DNA of 63,107 nucleotides from Pseudoalteromonas aurantia (GCF_005886875.1 NZ_PNBY01000022.1:1-63107); one strand, 5' to 3'. Counted from the stretch's first letter, positions 21,962 through 33,194 are shown. A program made the numbers and translations. Notes: generated from the sequence alone by a model not told the origin.

Positions 21962-22510
21962 TTACATTATACGAGATAATAATCGTGGTTTGGCTGATTT
22001 TCGATTACGTCGCATAGAAGCTCTAAGCTGTGTACGCGTTCCTTCAAGCCAGCTTTCTCTATCAACTTTAGCGTTGTCACCACGACGTGCCTCTTCCGTG
22101 GCTCTGAAACTACAAAATTCTCTATAAGCTTTTAAATCTAATGATAGGTCTTGTAGTACCAATTCAATCATGATTGCATCATCAATATACCCTAACCCTG
22201 GAATATGATCTGGCACCACATCTTCCGGCTCGCTAAAATAGGCTAATGATAAAATAATGGCTTGCTTCTCTTCTTCAGGAACTTGCCACTCAGCATCTTG
22301 CACTGCATCAATTAACAAAGCGAGTGATGTCATACGAGTCCGAACAAACTCAGGTAACTCTGCTTGTTCCATTTCCAATACAAGCGCACGCGCTTTCCGA
22401 ATTACTTCTTGTTCATCTGCGTGACTACTTTTCGCAATCACATTTTGCATCATAGTTCTAAAATGTGCTAAATCAGCATCAGATAACTCAAAACTAATTT
22501 CTATAGGCAT
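21962..22510 (-). CDS. DUF1232 (YkvA-like) protein
   Basis: A 182-residue soluble protein with the DUF1232 core around YFSEPEDVVPDHIPGLGYIDDAIMIELVL: the Asp-Val-x-Pro-Asp and Gly-x-Gly-x-x-Asp-Asp pattern typical of YkvA-family proteins. I place the start at the ATG for MPIEIS because an AGGGA site lies 7 bases upstream; a longer frame to 22543 exists but has no such site. The N-terminal half is helical and acidic and the C-terminus strongly basic. Function unknown. It is convergent with barA. Confidence 0.75.
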   Translation of the reverse strand: MPIEISFELSDADLAHFRTMMQNVIAKSSHADEQEVIRKARALVLEMEQAELPEFVRTRMTSLALLIDAVQDAEWQVPEEEKQAIILSLAYFSEPEDVVPDHIPGLGYIDDAIMIELVLQDLSLDLKAYREFCSFRATEEARRGDNAKVDRESWLEGTRTQLRASMRRNRKSAKPRLLSRIM

Positions 22511-22635
22511 AATATTTCCCTGATTCCATTTTATTCTTATCAATCTCTAGCAACGGTTCGCTGCCAACTTACACTATGCCATTAATCGACATAATATTAA
22601 ATCCTACACAATGATTAACTGCTAAGATTTACAAA

Positions 22636-22666
22636 CAAAAAAGGCATCATTACGATGCCTTTTCTC
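22636..22666 (-). terminator. Intrinsic terminator of ppiD
   Basis: Stem GGCATC/GATGCC flanked by A and T runs, about 17 bases after the ppiD stop. Confidence 0.8.
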
Positions 22667-22682
22667 ATAGTAGCAGTTTAAT

Positions 22683-24593
22683 TTAATTTTGCTCAGAAAC
22701 TTGTATTTGCGGACGCACCACTTCAGCTTTAACTTCTAGTGCAGTAACAAACGCCAAATAATTTCTGTTTATTTGAGAGTTTGTAATACTTTGCTTTTGC
22801 TGCTCATCTAAATCAACCGTTGGTGCTGCGCTATTAACACGGTTTAATTGAACGAGTGCCGCATCACCGTTATTTAACTCAACAACCGCAACTTCAGATT
22901 TGCCTTCAACTGGGTGGGGTAATTTGAAGGCCTCATTTAAAATTGCCGGCGCTACAGAGTATGTTTGACGTGCAAGTGCATCTTCTGAGCTCACTTCAAC
23001 CCCTTCTGTCGTTGCAATCTCTGTAAGTGATTTGCCAGTCTGTAATTCAGCGAATAAAGTTTGCGCGTGCTCATTCACAAGTACTGACGCTTGCTCATTA
23101 ATTAGACTAGTTTCAATTTGTGCTTTTACATCGTCAAATGGTTTAGTCGCTGCTGGCGTATAATCTAATACTCGTACAACAATAATATGCTCGCTTCCTA
23201 CCTCTAAGACTTCAGAGTTGACACGATCTTCAAGTAACTCTGGCGTAAATACCACATTGCTAACAGCAGGAGTATTTAATGGAGCTGGTAAAGCCAAACG
23301 GCTGATAAGACCCGTTGATTTAAGCTCTACACCCGCCGCTAAAGCAGCATCTTCTAAAGAGTCTGACATTTCAAATGCTAACTCGGCAATCTCTGTTTGC
23401 TTTTGGTAAAATGCATCTATTTTAGCATTTTTTTCCAGTTCGGCGCGCAACTCAACCTTTACTTCATCAAAGGCTTGTACTTGTTCACGTTCAATATCTG
23501 TTAACTTAATAATATGATAACCGAACTCTGACGCAACAACGCCTGAAATATCACCGACATTTTCAAGTGCAAACGCTGCTGATTCAAACTCAGGCTCCAT
23601 CATGTCTAGCTCGATCCAGTCTAGGTCACCACCAAGTTCTGCACTGACAATATCATCAGATTCTGTCTTAGCAAGTTCAGAAAAATCTGCACCTTCGCGT
23701 AATTTTGCCAGTAATATCTGAGCCTCAGCATTCGCTGCCGCATCATCTTCGTTATTCTCTATAAGAATATGAGATACACGACGCTTTTCAGGTTCTAAAT
23801 ACTGTATTTTACTTTCTTCATAGTATGCAAGTACATCCGCGTCTGTCACAGCGACTTCAGGGTCAACATTCTCAGCATTCAATTCTAAATACTGCACCGA
23901 CACTTGCTCTGTAGATTGATATTTATCTTGGTTTAATTCATAGTAATTGATAACCGCATCATCTTCGAGCGTCACTTGTGCTTTCATTTTGTCTTTACCA
24001 AGCACAATATAATCCAGAGCACGAGTTTGCTGCTGTAATGCAACGGTGTTACTTAATTCATTTGATAGCACAAACTCAGTACCAGCCACCGCAGACACAA
24101 GCTGTGAACGAGTCATCTCTTCTCGTAAGTATTCACGAAATGAGTCTGGTTGGAAGTTCATTTGTCTGATCACTTGTAAATAACGATCATTACTAAACTC
24201 GCCACCTAGTTGAAAATATGGCATTTCAACAATGGCTTTTTTAATCTGCTCATCACTGACTCGTAACCCGAGTTCAGTTGCAAGCTGATTTTGTAGTTCT
24301 TGCTGTACTAGCCTATCAACAACCCCTTTTCGTATTTGGGCCATGTAAGTCGGGTCTGATGAAATTTGCGCAAAATACTCACCAAATTGTTGCTCTAACC
24401 GAGCCCGTTCATTTTGATACGCCCTTGCAAAATCTGTCTGGCTAATTTTGATTCCATTGACTTCTGCAACAGGTTGCTCTGTGGTTTGACCTAGGTAACC
24501 ACCGATCCCTGCTAACGCAAAAGACAAGATAACTGCACCAAGAATTATTTTGGCAACTGGGCCTTGTGAGCCCTCTCTAATCTTTTCAAGCAT
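22683..24593 (-). CDS. ppiD: Periplasmic folding chaperone, peptidyl-prolyl isomerase PpiD
   Basis: Membrane-anchored chaperone that meets proteins leaving the Sec translocon. The 636-residue protein (E. coli 623) has one N-terminal transmembrane helix (about residues 15-33, IILGAVILSFALAGIGGYLG), a SurA-like N-terminal chaperone region, and a single parvulin domain around residues 265-360 (RRVSHILIE ... GGDLDW ... FGYHIIKLTDIE). It follows hupB on the same strand, the conserved lon-hupB-ppiD order. Confidence 0.94.
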   Translation of the reverse strand: MLEKIREGSQGPVAKIILGAVILSFALAGIGGYLGQTTEQPVAEVNGIKISQTDFARAYQNERARLEQQFGEYFAQISSDPTYMAQIRKGVVDRLVQQELQNQLATELGLRVSDEQIKKAIVEMPYFQLGGEFSNDRYLQVIRQMNFQPDSFREYLREEMTRSQLVSAVAGTEFVLSNELSNTVALQQQTRALDYIVLGKDKMKAQVTLEDDAVINYYELNQDKYQSTEQVSVQYLELNAENVDPEVAVTDADVLAYYEESKIQYLEPEKRRVSHILIENNEDDAAANAEAQILLAKLREGADFSELAKTESDDIVSAELGGDLDWIELDMMEPEFESAAFALENVGDISGVVASEFGYHIIKLTDIEREQVQAFDEVKVELRAELEKNAKIDAFYQKQTEIAELAFEMSDSLEDAALAAGVELKSTGLISRLALPAPLNTPAVSNVVFTPELLEDRVNSEVLEVGSEHIIVVRVLDYTPAATKPFDDVKAQIETSLINEQASVLVNEHAQTLFAELQTGKSLTEIATTEGVEVSSEDALARQTYSVAPAILNEAFKLPHPVEGKSEVAVVELNNGDAALVQLNRVNSAAPTVDLDEQQKQSITNSQINRNYLAFVTALEVKAEVVRPQIQVSEQN

Positions 24594-24653
24594 TTGTTCT
24601 TTCTCTTATCTAAGCCAAAGCACATAAGCGCTTTAGAAATTTCTTGCTAATGT

Positions 24654-24687
24654 AAAAAAAGCGTATCTTATCAGATACGCTTTTTTT
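24654..24687 (-). terminator. Intrinsic terminator of hupB
   Basis: Stem GCGTATCT/AGATACGC with loop TATC, seven A before and seven T after, so it can work in both directions. It lies between hupB and ppiD. Confidence 0.85.
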
Positions 24688-24760
24688 CTTGAAGCAACAC
24701 ACGGCTTTGAAATGCAAATAGTGTGAAACAGTGTAAAACCGCGCTAACAATCCAAATGGA

Positions 24761-25033
24761 TTAGTTTACTGCATCTTTTAACGCTTTACCCGCTTTGAAA
24801 GAGGGGATATTCGCTGCTGCAATTTGGATAGTCTCACCAGTTTGTGGGTTACGACCAGAGCGTGCTGCACGTTCACGTACAGAAAAAGTACCAAAGCCAA
24901 CCAGTGCCACCGAGTCGCCGTCTTTTAATGCGCCCGTTACAGATTCAATGAATGAATCTAGTGCACGACCTGCAGCCGCTTTAGAAATATCAGCATCAGC
25001 TGCGATATGATCGATTAATTGAGATTTATTCAC
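24761..25033 (-). CDS. hupB: DNA-binding protein HU-beta
   Basis: Nucleoid-associated histone-like protein. It is 90 residues, the standard HU length, beginning [26 protein letters not shown] and containing [22 protein letters not shown], the signature arm that intercalates DNA through its Pro. It lies downstream of lon, which assigns it to the beta subunit by context. It has its own upstream region of about 210 bases and its own terminator. Confidence 0.97.
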   Translation of the reverse strand: MNKSQLIDHIAADADISKAAAGRALDSFIESVTGALKDGDSVALVGFGTFSVRERAARSGRNPQTGETIQIAAANIPSFKAGKALKDAVN

Positions 25034-25245
25034 AATATCATCCTCTTACATTGTTATTATCAAAAACGAGAGCCGACTTTGATAACTACCACTTTTATTA
25101 TTCATACTAGAGATATCACAGCGATTCTCTAATTCGTAATCTTGCTCAAACCTAGGCTACATAAGGCCTAGGCTTTAACCAGTGCCTAAGTTAACACACC
25201 TTTTAGATTTGAAAACCCTTTTACAGCACTTTTTTTGATTTTTTC

Positions 25246-27603
25246 TTACTTTTTCGAGTTTTCTACAGAAAAACTCTCAACAGGGTTAGCCAAAGCCAAT
25301 GACAGTACATCATCAATCCAAGTAACAGGGTGGATCTCTAAGCCTTCCCTAACATTGTCAGGTATTTCTTTTAAGTCACGCTCATTAATTTTTGGAATAA
25401 TCACTGTCTTGATCCCACCTCGGTGTGCAGCCAATAGCTTTTCTTTTAAACCGCCGATAGGCAATACTTCACCGCGTAGTGTAATTTCCCCCGTCATTGC
25501 TACATCTGAGCGTACAGGGTTTCCAGTGAGACTTGAAACCAACGAAGTCACCATCGCAATACCCGCACTAGGCCCATCTTTTGGTGTAGCGCCTTCAGGA
25601 ACATGTACATGAACATCGCGCTTTTCGTAAAAGTCTGCATTAATACGCAATTTCTCAGCTCTGTTACGCACCACTGTCATAGCAGCCTGAATAGACTCTT
25701 GCATAACATCACCCAAAGAACCGGTAAAGGTTAACTTGCCTTTGCCTGGCACAGCCGCACATTCGATAGTCAGTAAATCACCGCCCACTTCAGTCCACGC
25801 TAAGCCCGTTACTTGACCAATCCTATCGCCATCTTCTGCTTTACCGTAATCGAAACGTTGCACACCTAAGAAAGCTTCTAAGTTGTCTTGGTTTATGACC
25901 ACTTTTTTCGTTTCTTTATCTAGTAAAATTTCTTTCACAGCTTTGCGACATAGTTTAGAAATCTCACGCTCTAGATTACGCACACCCGCCTCACGCGTAT
26001 AATAACGAATAATCCCAATAATGGCGCTGTCTTCAATATCTACTTCATTCGCTTTTAATCCATTACGCTTAACTTGTTTAGGGATTAAATGCTGAATAGA
26101 GATGTTCAATTTTTCATCTTCGGTATAACCCGATAGCCTAATGACTTCCATTCTATCCAGTAATGGGCCAGGAATATTAAAACTATTTGATGTTGCTACA
26201 AACATCACATCAGATAAGTCATAATCGACTTCTAGGTAATGATCGGCAAAATTACTATTTTGCTCAGGATCTAGCACTTCTAATAATGCTGAAGCCGGAT
26301 CACCACGCATATCAGATGACATCTTATCAATCTCATCCAATAAGAACAGCGGGTTTTTAACGCCAACTTTACTCATACTTTGAATAAGTTTGCCTGGCAT
26401 AGAACCAATATATGTGCGCCTGTGACCACGTATTTCAGCTTCGTCACGAACACCGCCAAGTGCCATTCTCACATATTTTCGGCCTGTAGAACGTGCTATA
26501 GATTGCCCTAAGCTAGTTTTACCTACGCCTGGAGGACCTACTAAACACAATATTGGGCCTTTAAGTTTATTGATTCTTTGTTGAACGGCAAGATACTCAA
26601 TAATGCGTTCTTTGACTTTTTCTAAGCCATAGTGGTCAGCATCTAGAATCTTTTGCGCACCAGCCAAGTCTTTCTTAACTTTAGAGCGCTTTTTCCACGG
26701 CACATTAATCATGGTATCAATGTATGAACGGACAACCGTCGCTTCAGCAGACATCGGTGACATCATTTTTAGCTTGTTCAACTCAGAAGTGGCCTTTTCT
26801 TGCGCTTCTTCTGGCATTTGTGCTTCACTGATGCGTTTTTTCAAAGCTTCAAACTCATCTGGTACGTCATCAAGCTCGCCGAGCTCTTTCTGAATGGCCT
26901 TCATTTGCTCATTCAAATAATACTCTCGCTGAGATTTTTCCATCTGTTTTTTAACACGTGAACGGATTTTTTTCTCAACCTGTAATAGGTCGATTTCACC
27001 CTCCATCAATGCCATTAAATACTCTAAGCGCTCAGTAACACTACCAAGTTCAAGTACTTTTTGTTTTTCTGGTACCTTGATTGGCATATGAGCAGCCATT
27101 GTATCGGCCAGACGCGCCGCCTCATCAATGCCAGATACTGATGTCAGTACTTCAGGTGGTATTTTTTTATTTAGTTTTACATACCCTTCGAATTGACTGA
27201 CCGCACTACGGATAAATATATCTTGTTCTTGTTCTTCTATATCCTGCGATTCAATAAATTGTGCATGAGCTAAAAAGTATTCGTCTGAGACTATGAATTC
27301 GTCTATCTTTGCACGCTGCGTACCTTCGACCAGAACTTTCACTGTACCGTCAGGTAACTTTAATAACTGTAAAACTGTCGCAATCGTACCTACATCATAA
27401 ATCTCATCTGTACTTGGGTCATCAACAGACGCATCTTTTTGTGCAACTAAAAATATTTGTTTATCATTTTCCATTGCCGCTTCTAAGCATTTTATCGACT
27501 TTTCTCGACCGACAAACAATGGGATCACCATATGTGGATATACAACGACATCTCGCAGCGCCAACACAGGGATTTCTACTCGATCCGTTCTCTCAAGCGT
27601 CAT
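25246..27603 (-). CDS. lon: ATP-dependent protease Lon
   Basis: Cytosolic ATP-dependent serine protease for damaged and regulatory proteins. The 785-residue product (E. coli 784) has an N-terminal substrate-binding domain (about 1-300), the AAA+ module with Walker [12 protein letters not shown] and Walker [10 protein letters not shown], and the C-terminal protease domain with the catalytic Ser in DGPSAG and the Lys in [15 protein letters not shown]. The start codon follows a short leader with a sigma32-type promoter (27645-27673), so heat-shock control is likely. It lies between clpX and hupB. Confidence 0.98.
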   Translation of the reverse strand: MTLERTDRVEIPVLALRDVVVYPHMVIPLFVGREKSIKCLEAAMENDKQIFLVAQKDASVDDPSTDEIYDVGTIATVLQLLKLPDGTVKVLVEGTQRAKIDEFIVSDEYFLAHAQFIESQDIEEQEQDIFIRSAVSQFEGYVKLNKKIPPEVLTSVSGIDEAARLADTMAAHMPIKVPEKQKVLELGSVTERLEYLMALMEGEIDLLQVEKKIRSRVKKQMEKSQREYYLNEQMKAIQKELGELDDVPDEFEALKKRISEAQMPEEAQEKATSELNKLKMMSPMSAEATVVRSYIDTMINVPWKKRSKVKKDLAGAQKILDADHYGLEKVKERIIEYLAVQQRINKLKGPILCLVGPPGVGKTSLGQSIARSTGRKYVRMALGGVRDEAEIRGHRRTYIGSMPGKLIQSMSKVGVKNPLFLLDEIDKMSSDMRGDPASALLEVLDPEQNSNFADHYLEVDYDLSDVMFVATSNSFNIPGPLLDRMEVIRLSGYTEDEKLNISIQHLIPKQVKRNGLKANEVDIEDSAIIGIIRYYTREAGVRNLEREISKLCRKAVKEILLDKETKKVVINQDNLEAFLGVQRFDYGKAEDGDRIGQVTGLAWTEVGGDLLTIECAAVPGKGKLTFTGSLGDVMQESIQAAMTVVRNRAEKLRINADFYEKRDVHVHVPEGATPKDGPSAGIAMVTSLVSSLTGNPVRSDVAMTGEITLRGEVLPIGGLKEKLLAAHRGGIKTVIIPKINERDLKEIPDNVREGLEIHPVTWIDDVLSLALANPVESFSVENSKK

Positions 27604-27644
27604 TTGATTCTCTTCGCAATTCGTTATTTTAATAATAGATAGCT

Positions 27645-27673
27645 ATATGGGGATAGTTACCATAAAGTTCAAT
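27645..27673 (-). promoter_or_regulatory. Sigma32-type heat-shock promoter of lon
   Basis: On the minus strand ATTGAA (27668-27673) and CCCCATAT (27645-27652) are 15 bases apart. This fits the sigma32 consensus CTTGAA-N(13-17)-CCCCATnT, and lon is a known member of the heat-shock regulon. Confidence 0.7.
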
Positions 27674-27681
27674 ATGTTGAT

Positions 27682-27711
27682 AAAAAAAGGAGCACTAGGC
27701 TCCTTTTTTTT
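27682..27711 (-). terminator. Intrinsic terminator of clpX
   Basis: Stem AGGAGC/GCTCCT with a T run on the minus strand, 12 bases after the clpX stop and just upstream of the lon promoter. Confidence 0.85.
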
Positions 27712-27722
27712 AAAAAGTAGTA

Positions 27723-29009
27723 TTATTCTGAGACAGCTTTATCTTGGCCACTATTTTCATAAATCAATATCGGATCTGACTCACCTTTGATGACCGTTTC
27801 ATCAACAACAACTTTACTAACATTGTCGATTGACGGCAGCTCATACATCGTATTAAGCAATACAGCTTCAACAATTGAACGTAAACCACGTGCTCCAGTC
27901 TTTCGCTCCATTGCTTTGTGTGCAATCGCCTTGAGTGCGTCTTCACGAAACTCTAAGTCAACATCTTCCATTTGGAATAATGTAGCAAACTGCTTCGTCA
28001 ATGCATTTTTAGGTTCATTCAAGATTTGAATTAAGGCCTCTTCGTCAAGCTCTGTAAGCGTTGCAACAACTGGCAAACGACCAATGAATTCAGGGATCAA
28101 ACCATACTTAACCAAATCTTCAGGTTCAACATCTTTAAACGTCTCACTCAACGAGCGCGATGAATCTGCCGATTTTACTTGTGCACCAAAACCGATACTC
28201 GCGTTTTTATGGCTACGTTGCTCAATCACTTTATCTAGGCCAGCAAATGCTCCACCACAGATAAACAAGATCTTCGAGGTATCAACTTGCAGAAACTCTT
28301 GTTGAGGATGTTTACGTCCTCCTTGTGGCGGAACAGATGCGACGGTCCCTTCTATTAGTTTGAGCAATGCTTGTTGTACACCTTCACCAGACACATCTCT
28401 TGTGATAGACGGGTTATCTGATTTTCGAGAAATTTTGTCAATCTCGTCAATATACACAATGCCACGCTGTGCTTTCTCAACGTCGTAGTCACATTTTTGC
28501 AACAGCTTTTGAATGATATTCTCAACGTCTTCACCAACGTAACCAGCTTCGGTCAATGTTGTCGCGTCAGCCATCGTGAAAGGTACATCAAGTAATCTAG
28601 CCAATGTTTCGGCCAGTAATGTTTTACCACTACCCGTAGGTCCGATCAAAAGAATGTTACTTTTACTCAACTCAACATCTGTTTTGTTTAAGCCCTGATT
28701 CTTAAGACGTTTATAATGATTATATACTGCAACAGACAACACTTTTTTGGCGTGTTCTTGACCAATAACATAATCATCTAGATGATTACGAATTTCTTTT
28801 GGTACCGGTAATTTATCTGCTGCGTCATGTTTTGGCGCAATATCTTTAATTTCTTCACGAATAATGTCGTTACACAGATCAACGCATTCATCACAAATAT
28901 ACACAGAAGGTCCCGCAATTAATTTGCGCACTTCATGTTGGCTCTTACCACAAAACGAACAGTATAAGAGTTTATTACTTTTGTCGCCGTCTGTTGGAGT
29001 GTCGGACAT
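27723..29009 (-). CDS. clpX: ClpX ATPase, unfoldase subunit of ClpXP
   Basis: AAA+ unfoldase that feeds proteins to ClpP. The 428-residue protein starts with a C4 zinc-binding domain ([11 protein letters not shown] ... [10 protein letters not shown]), then Walker [19 protein letters not shown], Walker [12 protein letters not shown], and the Ile-Gly-Phe ClpP-docking loop in [10 protein letters not shown]. Length matches E. coli (424). It follows clpP on the same strand after about 120 bases and ends with an intrinsic terminator. Confidence 0.98.
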   Translation of the reverse strand: MSDTPTDGDKSNKLLYCSFCGKSQHEVRKLIAGPSVYICDECVDLCNDIIREEIKDIAPKHDAADKLPVPKEIRNHLDDYVIGQEHAKKVLSVAVYNHYKRLKNQGLNKTDVELSKSNILLIGPTGSGKTLLAETLARLLDVPFTMADATTLTEAGYVGEDVENIIQKLLQKCDYDVEKAQRGIVYIDEIDKISRKSDNPSITRDVSGEGVQQALLKLIEGTVASVPPQGGRKHPQQEFLQVDTSKILFICGGAFAGLDKVIEQRSHKNASIGFGAQVKSADSSRSLSETFKDVEPEDLVKYGLIPEFIGRLPVVATLTELDEEALIQILNEPKNALTKQFATLFQMEDVDLEFREDALKAIAHKAMERKTGARGLRSIVEAVLLNTMYELPSIDNVSKVVVDETVIKGESDPILIYENSGQDKAVSE

Positions 29010-29130
29010 TCAGCTACCTCATTTTCTATTAGTCATCTCGATAGACAACCATCTACAATGTCTTCACTATACCAAATATTTTTCAACTTGACATAGTCGG
29101 GAATGCGATAACATGGCATTCCCTAATTCT

Positions 29131-29757
29131 TTACTTAAGTTCTCTACGTGTGTGCACTGCATCAATCAAACCGTACTCTAATGCTTCATGCGCACTCATG
29201 AAATTATCTCTGTCAGTATCACCTGCCAATACTTCATAAGGCTGGCCTGTGTGTTCCGCCATCAGCCTATTTAGCTTTTCTTTAATAGACAGGATTTCTT
29301 TCGCATGAATTTCAAAATCAGACGCCTGACCTTGGAACCCACCTAATGGTTGATGGATCATCACCCGAGAATTAGGCAAACAATAGCGCTTGCCTTTTGC
29401 ACCGCCTGACAGCAAGAATGCTCCCATGCTTGCTGCTTGACCAACGCATACAGTGCTCACATCTGGTTTAATAAAGTTCATCGTATCATATATCGACATT
29501 CCCGCAGTCACAGAACCGCCGGGTGAGTTGATATACAAGAAAATATCTTTATCAGGGCTCTCTGATTCCAAGAACAATAGTTGAGCAACAATCAGATTAG
29601 CCATTTGATCTTCAACTTGTCCAGTTAAGAAAATAATACGTTCTTTTAACAAACGTGAGAATATATCAAAAGAGCGCTCGCCTTTAGCTGTTTGCTCAAC
29701 AACCATAGGTACTAATGCATTGAAAGGATCGATCATACCGTCGTTCATATTTTTCAT
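29131..29757 (-). CDS. clpP: ClpP protease subunit
   Basis: Serine peptidase that forms the tetradecameric chamber of ClpXP and ClpAP. The 208-residue protein carries the active-site Ser in [14 protein letters not shown], the His in [11 protein letters not shown] and the Asp in [10 protein letters not shown]. The first about 14 residues are probably a processed propeptide. It lies between tig and clpX on the same strand, the conserved order. Confidence 0.98.
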   Translation of the reverse strand: MKNMNDGMIDPFNALVPMVVEQTAKGERSFDIFSRLLKERIIFLTGQVEDQMANLIVAQLLFLESESPDKDIFLYINSPGGSVTAGMSIYDTMNFIKPDVSTVCVGQAASMGAFLLSGGAKGKRYCLPNSRVMIHQPLGGFQGQASDFEIHAKEILSIKEKLNRLMAEHTGQPYEVLAGDTDRDNFMSAHEALEYGLIDAVHTRRELK

Positions 29758-29821
29758 TCCTTATGCGCAGCGATACTTTGGATAGTGCTGCGAATTGATT
29801 GGTCTGGGTAGCCTATAAACT

Positions 29822-29865
29822 AAAAAGGCTCGGACACGCTGCAATTTTGCAGAACGTCTCGAGCC
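29822..29865 (-). terminator. Intrinsic terminator of tig
   Basis: Long imperfect hairpin GGCTCG ... CTGCA-AAAT-TGCAG ... CGAGCC followed by five T on the minus strand, about 36 bases after the tig stop. It separates tig from clpP. Confidence 0.75.
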
Positions 29866-29901
29866 ATTAAATCGTTAGCTTAGCGTTAAGTCAATGACTT
29901 A

Positions 29902-31206
29902 TTACGCACCTTGCTGAGGATTCATAATGTCATCGAATGCTTTTTCAACGTCAGTAACAGACGCAGCGGCTAAAATTGACTCTACTGCTTGCTCTTCCAT
30001 TGCTACGTTACGCATTTGTTGCATCATTTGTTCGTTGCCTTTGTAATAAGCAACAACTTCTGTCGGATCTTCGTATGCAGAAGCAACTGTTGTAATGAGT
30101 TCTTCAACTTTTGCGTCGTCTACTTTGATCTCGTTTGCTTTAATAACTTCACCTAGTAATAGGCCAGTTTTAACACGTGTTACCGCTTGCTCGTGGAACA
30201 ATTCAGCTGGTAGTTCAGGCATATTTTGTGCGTTGCCACCAAAACGTTGTGCCGCTTGCTGACGCAGTGCATCAATTTCTTGATCTACGAGTGCTTTTGG
30301 AACGTCTGTTTCGTTGTGCTCAAGAAGGCCTTTGATCGCTTGATCTTTCACATTAGCTTTAACAGCTTGAGAAAGTTCACGCGTCATGTTTTTCTTCACT
30401 TCTTCTTTTAGTGCATCAACACCACCTTCAGCAACACCAAATTTCACTGAAAACTCATCATTAAGCTCTGGAAGTTCTTGAACTTCTACTTTCTTAACAG
30501 TGATAGTGAACTGTGCAGGCTTACCTTTTAGGTTTTCTGCATGGTATTCTTCAGGGAATGTTACGTCAGCAACAACTTCTTCGCCTGCTTTTTTACCAAT
30601 GATGTTGTCTTCGAAACCTGGGATCATACGACCTTGTCCAAGCTCTAGTGGGAAGTCTTCTGCCTTTCCACCTTCAAATACTTCACCATCTACAGTACCA
30701 ACGAAATCAACTGTTACACGATCATTTTCGCCTGCAGCCGCATCACTTTCAGCCCAATCAGCATGTTGCTTACGAAGCGTTTCTAGCATGTTTGCTAAAT
30801 CTGCGTCAGTCACGTCAACTACTGGCTTTTCAACAGTGATTTTATCTAGGTCTTTAATCGCTACTTCTGGGTATACTTCAAATGTTGCGTCGAATTCTAG
30901 ATCTTTACCAGCTTCTAAAGACTTAGGTGCAAAAGTCGGTGCACCTGCTGGGTTAATTTTTTCTGCAACAATAGCATCAATATAATTACGTTGCATGATA
31001 TCGCCTGCAACTTCTTGACGAACTGCAGCACCGAAACGCTTAGTGATCACAGACACTGGTACTTTACCAGGACGGAAACCGTCGATACGCTGAGTTTTTG
31101 ACAGTTGTTGTAAGCGTTTTTTAACTTCAGTCTCAACGTTCTCTGCAGGAACGGTGATAGTCAGACGGCGCTCAAGGCCTTGAGTCGTCTCAACAGAAAC
31201 TTGCAT
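29902..31206 (-). CDS. tig: Trigger factor
   Basis: Ribosome-bound chaperone and prolyl isomerase that meets nascent chains. The 434-residue protein has the ribosome-docking signature DGFRPGKVP near residue 44, an FKBP-type PPIase domain about 155-245 ([31 protein letters not shown]) and a helical C-terminal chaperone cradle. Length equals E. coli (432). A TATAAT box at 31373-31378 implies a long leader of about 160 bases. Confidence 0.97.
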   Translation of the reverse strand: MQVSVETTQGLERRLTITVPAENVETEVKKRLQQLSKTQRIDGFRPGKVPVSVITKRFGAAVRQEVAGDIMQRNYIDAIVAEKINPAGAPTFAPKSLEAGKDLEFDATFEVYPEVAIKDLDKITVEKPVVDVTDADLANMLETLRKQHADWAESDAAAGENDRVTVDFVGTVDGEVFEGGKAEDFPLELGQGRMIPGFEDNIIGKKAGEEVVADVTFPEEYHAENLKGKPAQFTITVKKVEVQELPELNDEFSVKFGVAEGGVDALKEEVKKNMTRELSQAVKANVKDQAIKGLLEHNETDVPKALVDQEIDALRQQAAQRFGGNAQNMPELPAELFHEQAVTRVKTGLLLGEVIKANEIKVDDAKVEELITTVASAYEDPTEVVAYYKGNEQMMQQMRNVAMEEQAVESILAAASVTDVEKAFDDIMNPQQGA

Positions 31207-31372
31207 GATTTACCTCAATCTTCAATTTTGGGCGACAACGCGCCTTCCTTACAAACAAGAAATGCACTCTGCCAAAATTAAGCTCAAAGCGAAACTTCGC
31301 TCAAAGGCTAATTACAGGAGTGATTCTTGCTGCCTGCCCTTACTGGGCGCTATGTTTAATAATAGACGCGGC

Positions 31373-31378
31373 ATTATA
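31373..31378 (-). promoter_or_regulatory. Candidate -10 box of the tig promoter
   Basis: TATAAT on the minus strand followed by a GC-rich GCCGCG stretch, about 165 bases before tig. The -35 match is poor. The leader between holds a perfect AGCGAA-GT-TTCGCT hairpin. Confidence 0.45.
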
Positions 31379-31483
31379 ACCTATAAAATTCGATAGTCGA
31401 GTGATGAAAAGAAATTAATGAGGAATAAAGAATTAAGTGGTTAAAATATGATTAAATAAGATGAGAAAAAATAGGAATAGAAT

Positions 31484-31560
31484 TGGTCGGCGATGCAGGA
31501 TTTGAACCTGCGACCCCTTGGACCCAAACCAAGTGCGCTACCAAACTGCGCTAATCGCCG
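31484..31560 (-). tRNA. tRNA-Pro (UGG), copy 3 of the cluster
   Basis: A 77-base cloverleaf with CCA encoded. Anticodon stem CTTGG/CCAAG closes the loop TTTGGGA, giving anticodon TGG, which reads CCA and by wobble other proline codons. T-arm GGTTCAAATCC. Identical to the copy at 31588-31664. Last gene of the five-tRNA transcript. Confidence 0.95.
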
Positions 31561-31587
31561 ATAATATAAAGCATGAATTTTGAAAAG

Positions 31588-31664
31588 TGGTCGGCGATGC
31601 AGGATTTGAACCTGCGACCCCTTGGACCCAAACCAAGTGCGCTACCAAACTGCGCTAATCGCCG
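31588..31664 (-). tRNA. tRNA-Pro (UGG), copy 2 of the cluster
   Basis: A 77-base cloverleaf, identical over its whole length to the copy at 31484-31560 and 27 bases from it, a recent tandem duplication. Anticodon TGG, CCA encoded. Confidence 0.95.
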
Positions 31665-31685
31665 ACTTTATATTCTCAATGTAGA

Positions 31686-31762
31686 TGGGGCGACTGATGG
31701 GGCTCGAACCCACGACAACCGGAATCACAATCCAGGGCTCTACCAACTGAGCTACAGCCGCC
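31686..31762 (-). tRNA. tRNA-His (GUG)
   Basis: Anticodon loop TTGTGAT gives GTG. The acceptor stem pairs GCGGCTG with CAGTCGC; an extra G at position -1 pairs with C73, the identity element of tRNA-His. CCA encoded. Bounds include G-1. Confidence 0.95.
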
Positions 31763-31790
31763 ACTACATAGAGTCTTACAAATTTTAAAA

Positions 31791-31867
<77 letters not shown>

Positions 31868-31920
31868 ATCGTAAGAACCTAGTTCTTCCTTACTTTCTCT
31901 TTTAATAAAAAAAGAAAAAG

Positions 31921-31997
31921 TGGTCGGCGATGCAGGATTCGAACCTGCGACCCCTTGGACCCAAACCAAGTGCGCTACCAAACTGCGCTAATCGCCG
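31921..31997 (-). tRNA. tRNA-Pro (UGG), copy 1 of the cluster
   Basis: First gene of the tRNA transcript. Same as the other two tRNA-Pro copies except one base in the T-loop (GGTTCGAATCC instead of GGTTCAAATCC). CCA encoded. Confidence 0.95.
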
Positions 31998-32339
31998 CTA
32001 CCATTTTTGTTATTTCGGAGTGTCCTCGTTGACAACGGGGTGCATAATAGTGATTTGACCGAGGTAGGTCAAACACTTTTTAAAAAAAAGAGTCCAACTG
32101 CCTACTTTTACCTCAAAAAGTTCATTTTTTAGATCAGTTTGCTGAAAATTATACAGTTTTTAATATTCCTCTTAATACATGCCTTTATTAAAGTCGCTTT
32201 GTTTTGATTGTTCCTTGGCCCATTAATGCTTTTTATGAGAAAATACAGATATTGCTTTACTAATATTAAGTAGCAATTTCAGAGCAACCCCTTTACGCTC
32301 TTTATCGCTCAAGTTTTTAACTCCTAATAAAGGTCAACC
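31998..32339. other. Intergenic region between tRNA operon and folD
   Basis: 342 bases without a gene. It contains the tRNA promoter (32036-32072), then an AT-rich stretch that must hold the plus-strand folD promoter, and AAGG about 7 bases before the folD ATG. No other structure seen. Confidence 0.7.
32036..32072 (-). promoter_or_regulatory. Promoter of the tRNA operon with stringent-type discriminator
   Basis: On the minus strand TTGACC (32067-32072), a 17-base spacer, TATTAT (32044-32049), then a GC-rich GCACCCCG discriminator (32036-32043). This is typical of strong stable-RNA promoters that ppGpp represses; it lies about 40 bases before the first tRNA. Confidence 0.8.
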
Positions 32340-33194
32340 ATGACGGCAAACATCATAGATGGTAAGGCTATCGCCAAACAAGTTCGTAACACAGTCACAA
32401 AACGTGTAGAACAAAGAATAGAGCAAGGCCTACGGGCACCAGGACTTGCAGTAGTACTAGTCGGACAAGATCCAGCAAGTCAAGTATATGTAGGCTCTAA
32501 GCGCAAAGCCTGCGATGAAGTTGGCTTTATATCTAAATCTTTCGACCTCCCAGGCGATACCAACGAAGAACAATTGTTAGAGCTGGTCGACTCATTGAAC
32601 AATGACCCTGAAGTTGATGGTATTTTGGTACAGCTCCCCTTGCCAGAAAACTTAGACGCAGAGAAAGTGTTAGAACGTATCCACCCTCATAAAGATGTTG
32701 ATGGGTTTCATCCGTATAATATTGGTAGACTCGCACAGCGCATGCCCGCACTGCGTCCGTGTACACCTAAAGGGATAATCACACTACTTGACTCTACTGG
32801 CGTTCGCTATAAAGGTATGCATGCTGTTGTTGTTGGTGCATCCAATATTGTTGGTCGCCCAATGTCATTAGAGTTACTTCTCGCTGGCTGTACTACAACT
32901 GTGTGTCATAAGTTCACTAAGGATTTAGAAGCGCATGTGCGACGCGCTGACCTGTTAGTGGTTGCCGTAGGCAAACCAGAGTTCATTCCTGGTGACTGGG
33001 TGAAAGAAGGTGCAATGGTCATCGATGTTGGTATAAACCGCTTAGAGTCAGGAAAATTGGTCGGTGATGTGCAATATGACATCGCTGAACAACAAGCAAG
33101 TTTCATCACACCGGTACCTGGGGGCGTTGGCCCGATGACAGTGGCGAGTTTGATTGAGAATACGCTAGAAGCATGCGAGAAGTACCACAGCTAA
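32340..33194 (+). CDS. folD: Bifunctional methylenetetrahydrofolate dehydrogenase/cyclohydrolase FolD
   Basis: Interconverts methylene-, methenyl- and formyl-tetrahydrofolate, supplying one-carbon units for purines, thymidylate and fMet. The 284-residue protein carries the signature [15 protein letters not shown] with catalytic Tyr and Lys, [10 protein letters not shown], and the NADP-binding [17 protein letters not shown]; the C-terminal [14 protein letters not shown] is invariant. AAGG precedes the ATG. It ends in a clear terminator. Confidence 0.97.
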   Translation: MTANIIDGKAIAKQVRNTVTKRVEQRIEQGLRAPGLAVVLVGQDPASQVYVGSKRKACDEVGFISKSFDLPGDTNEEQLLELVDSLNNDPEVDGILVQLPLPENLDAEKVLERIHPHKDVDGFHPYNIGRLAQRMPALRPCTPKGIITLLDSTGVRYKGMHAVVVGASNIVGRPMSLELLLAGCTTTVCHKFTKDLEAHVRRADLLVVAVGKPEFIPGDWVKEGAMVIDVGINRLESGKLVGDVQYDIAEQQASFITPVPGGVGPMTVASLIENTLEACEKYHS

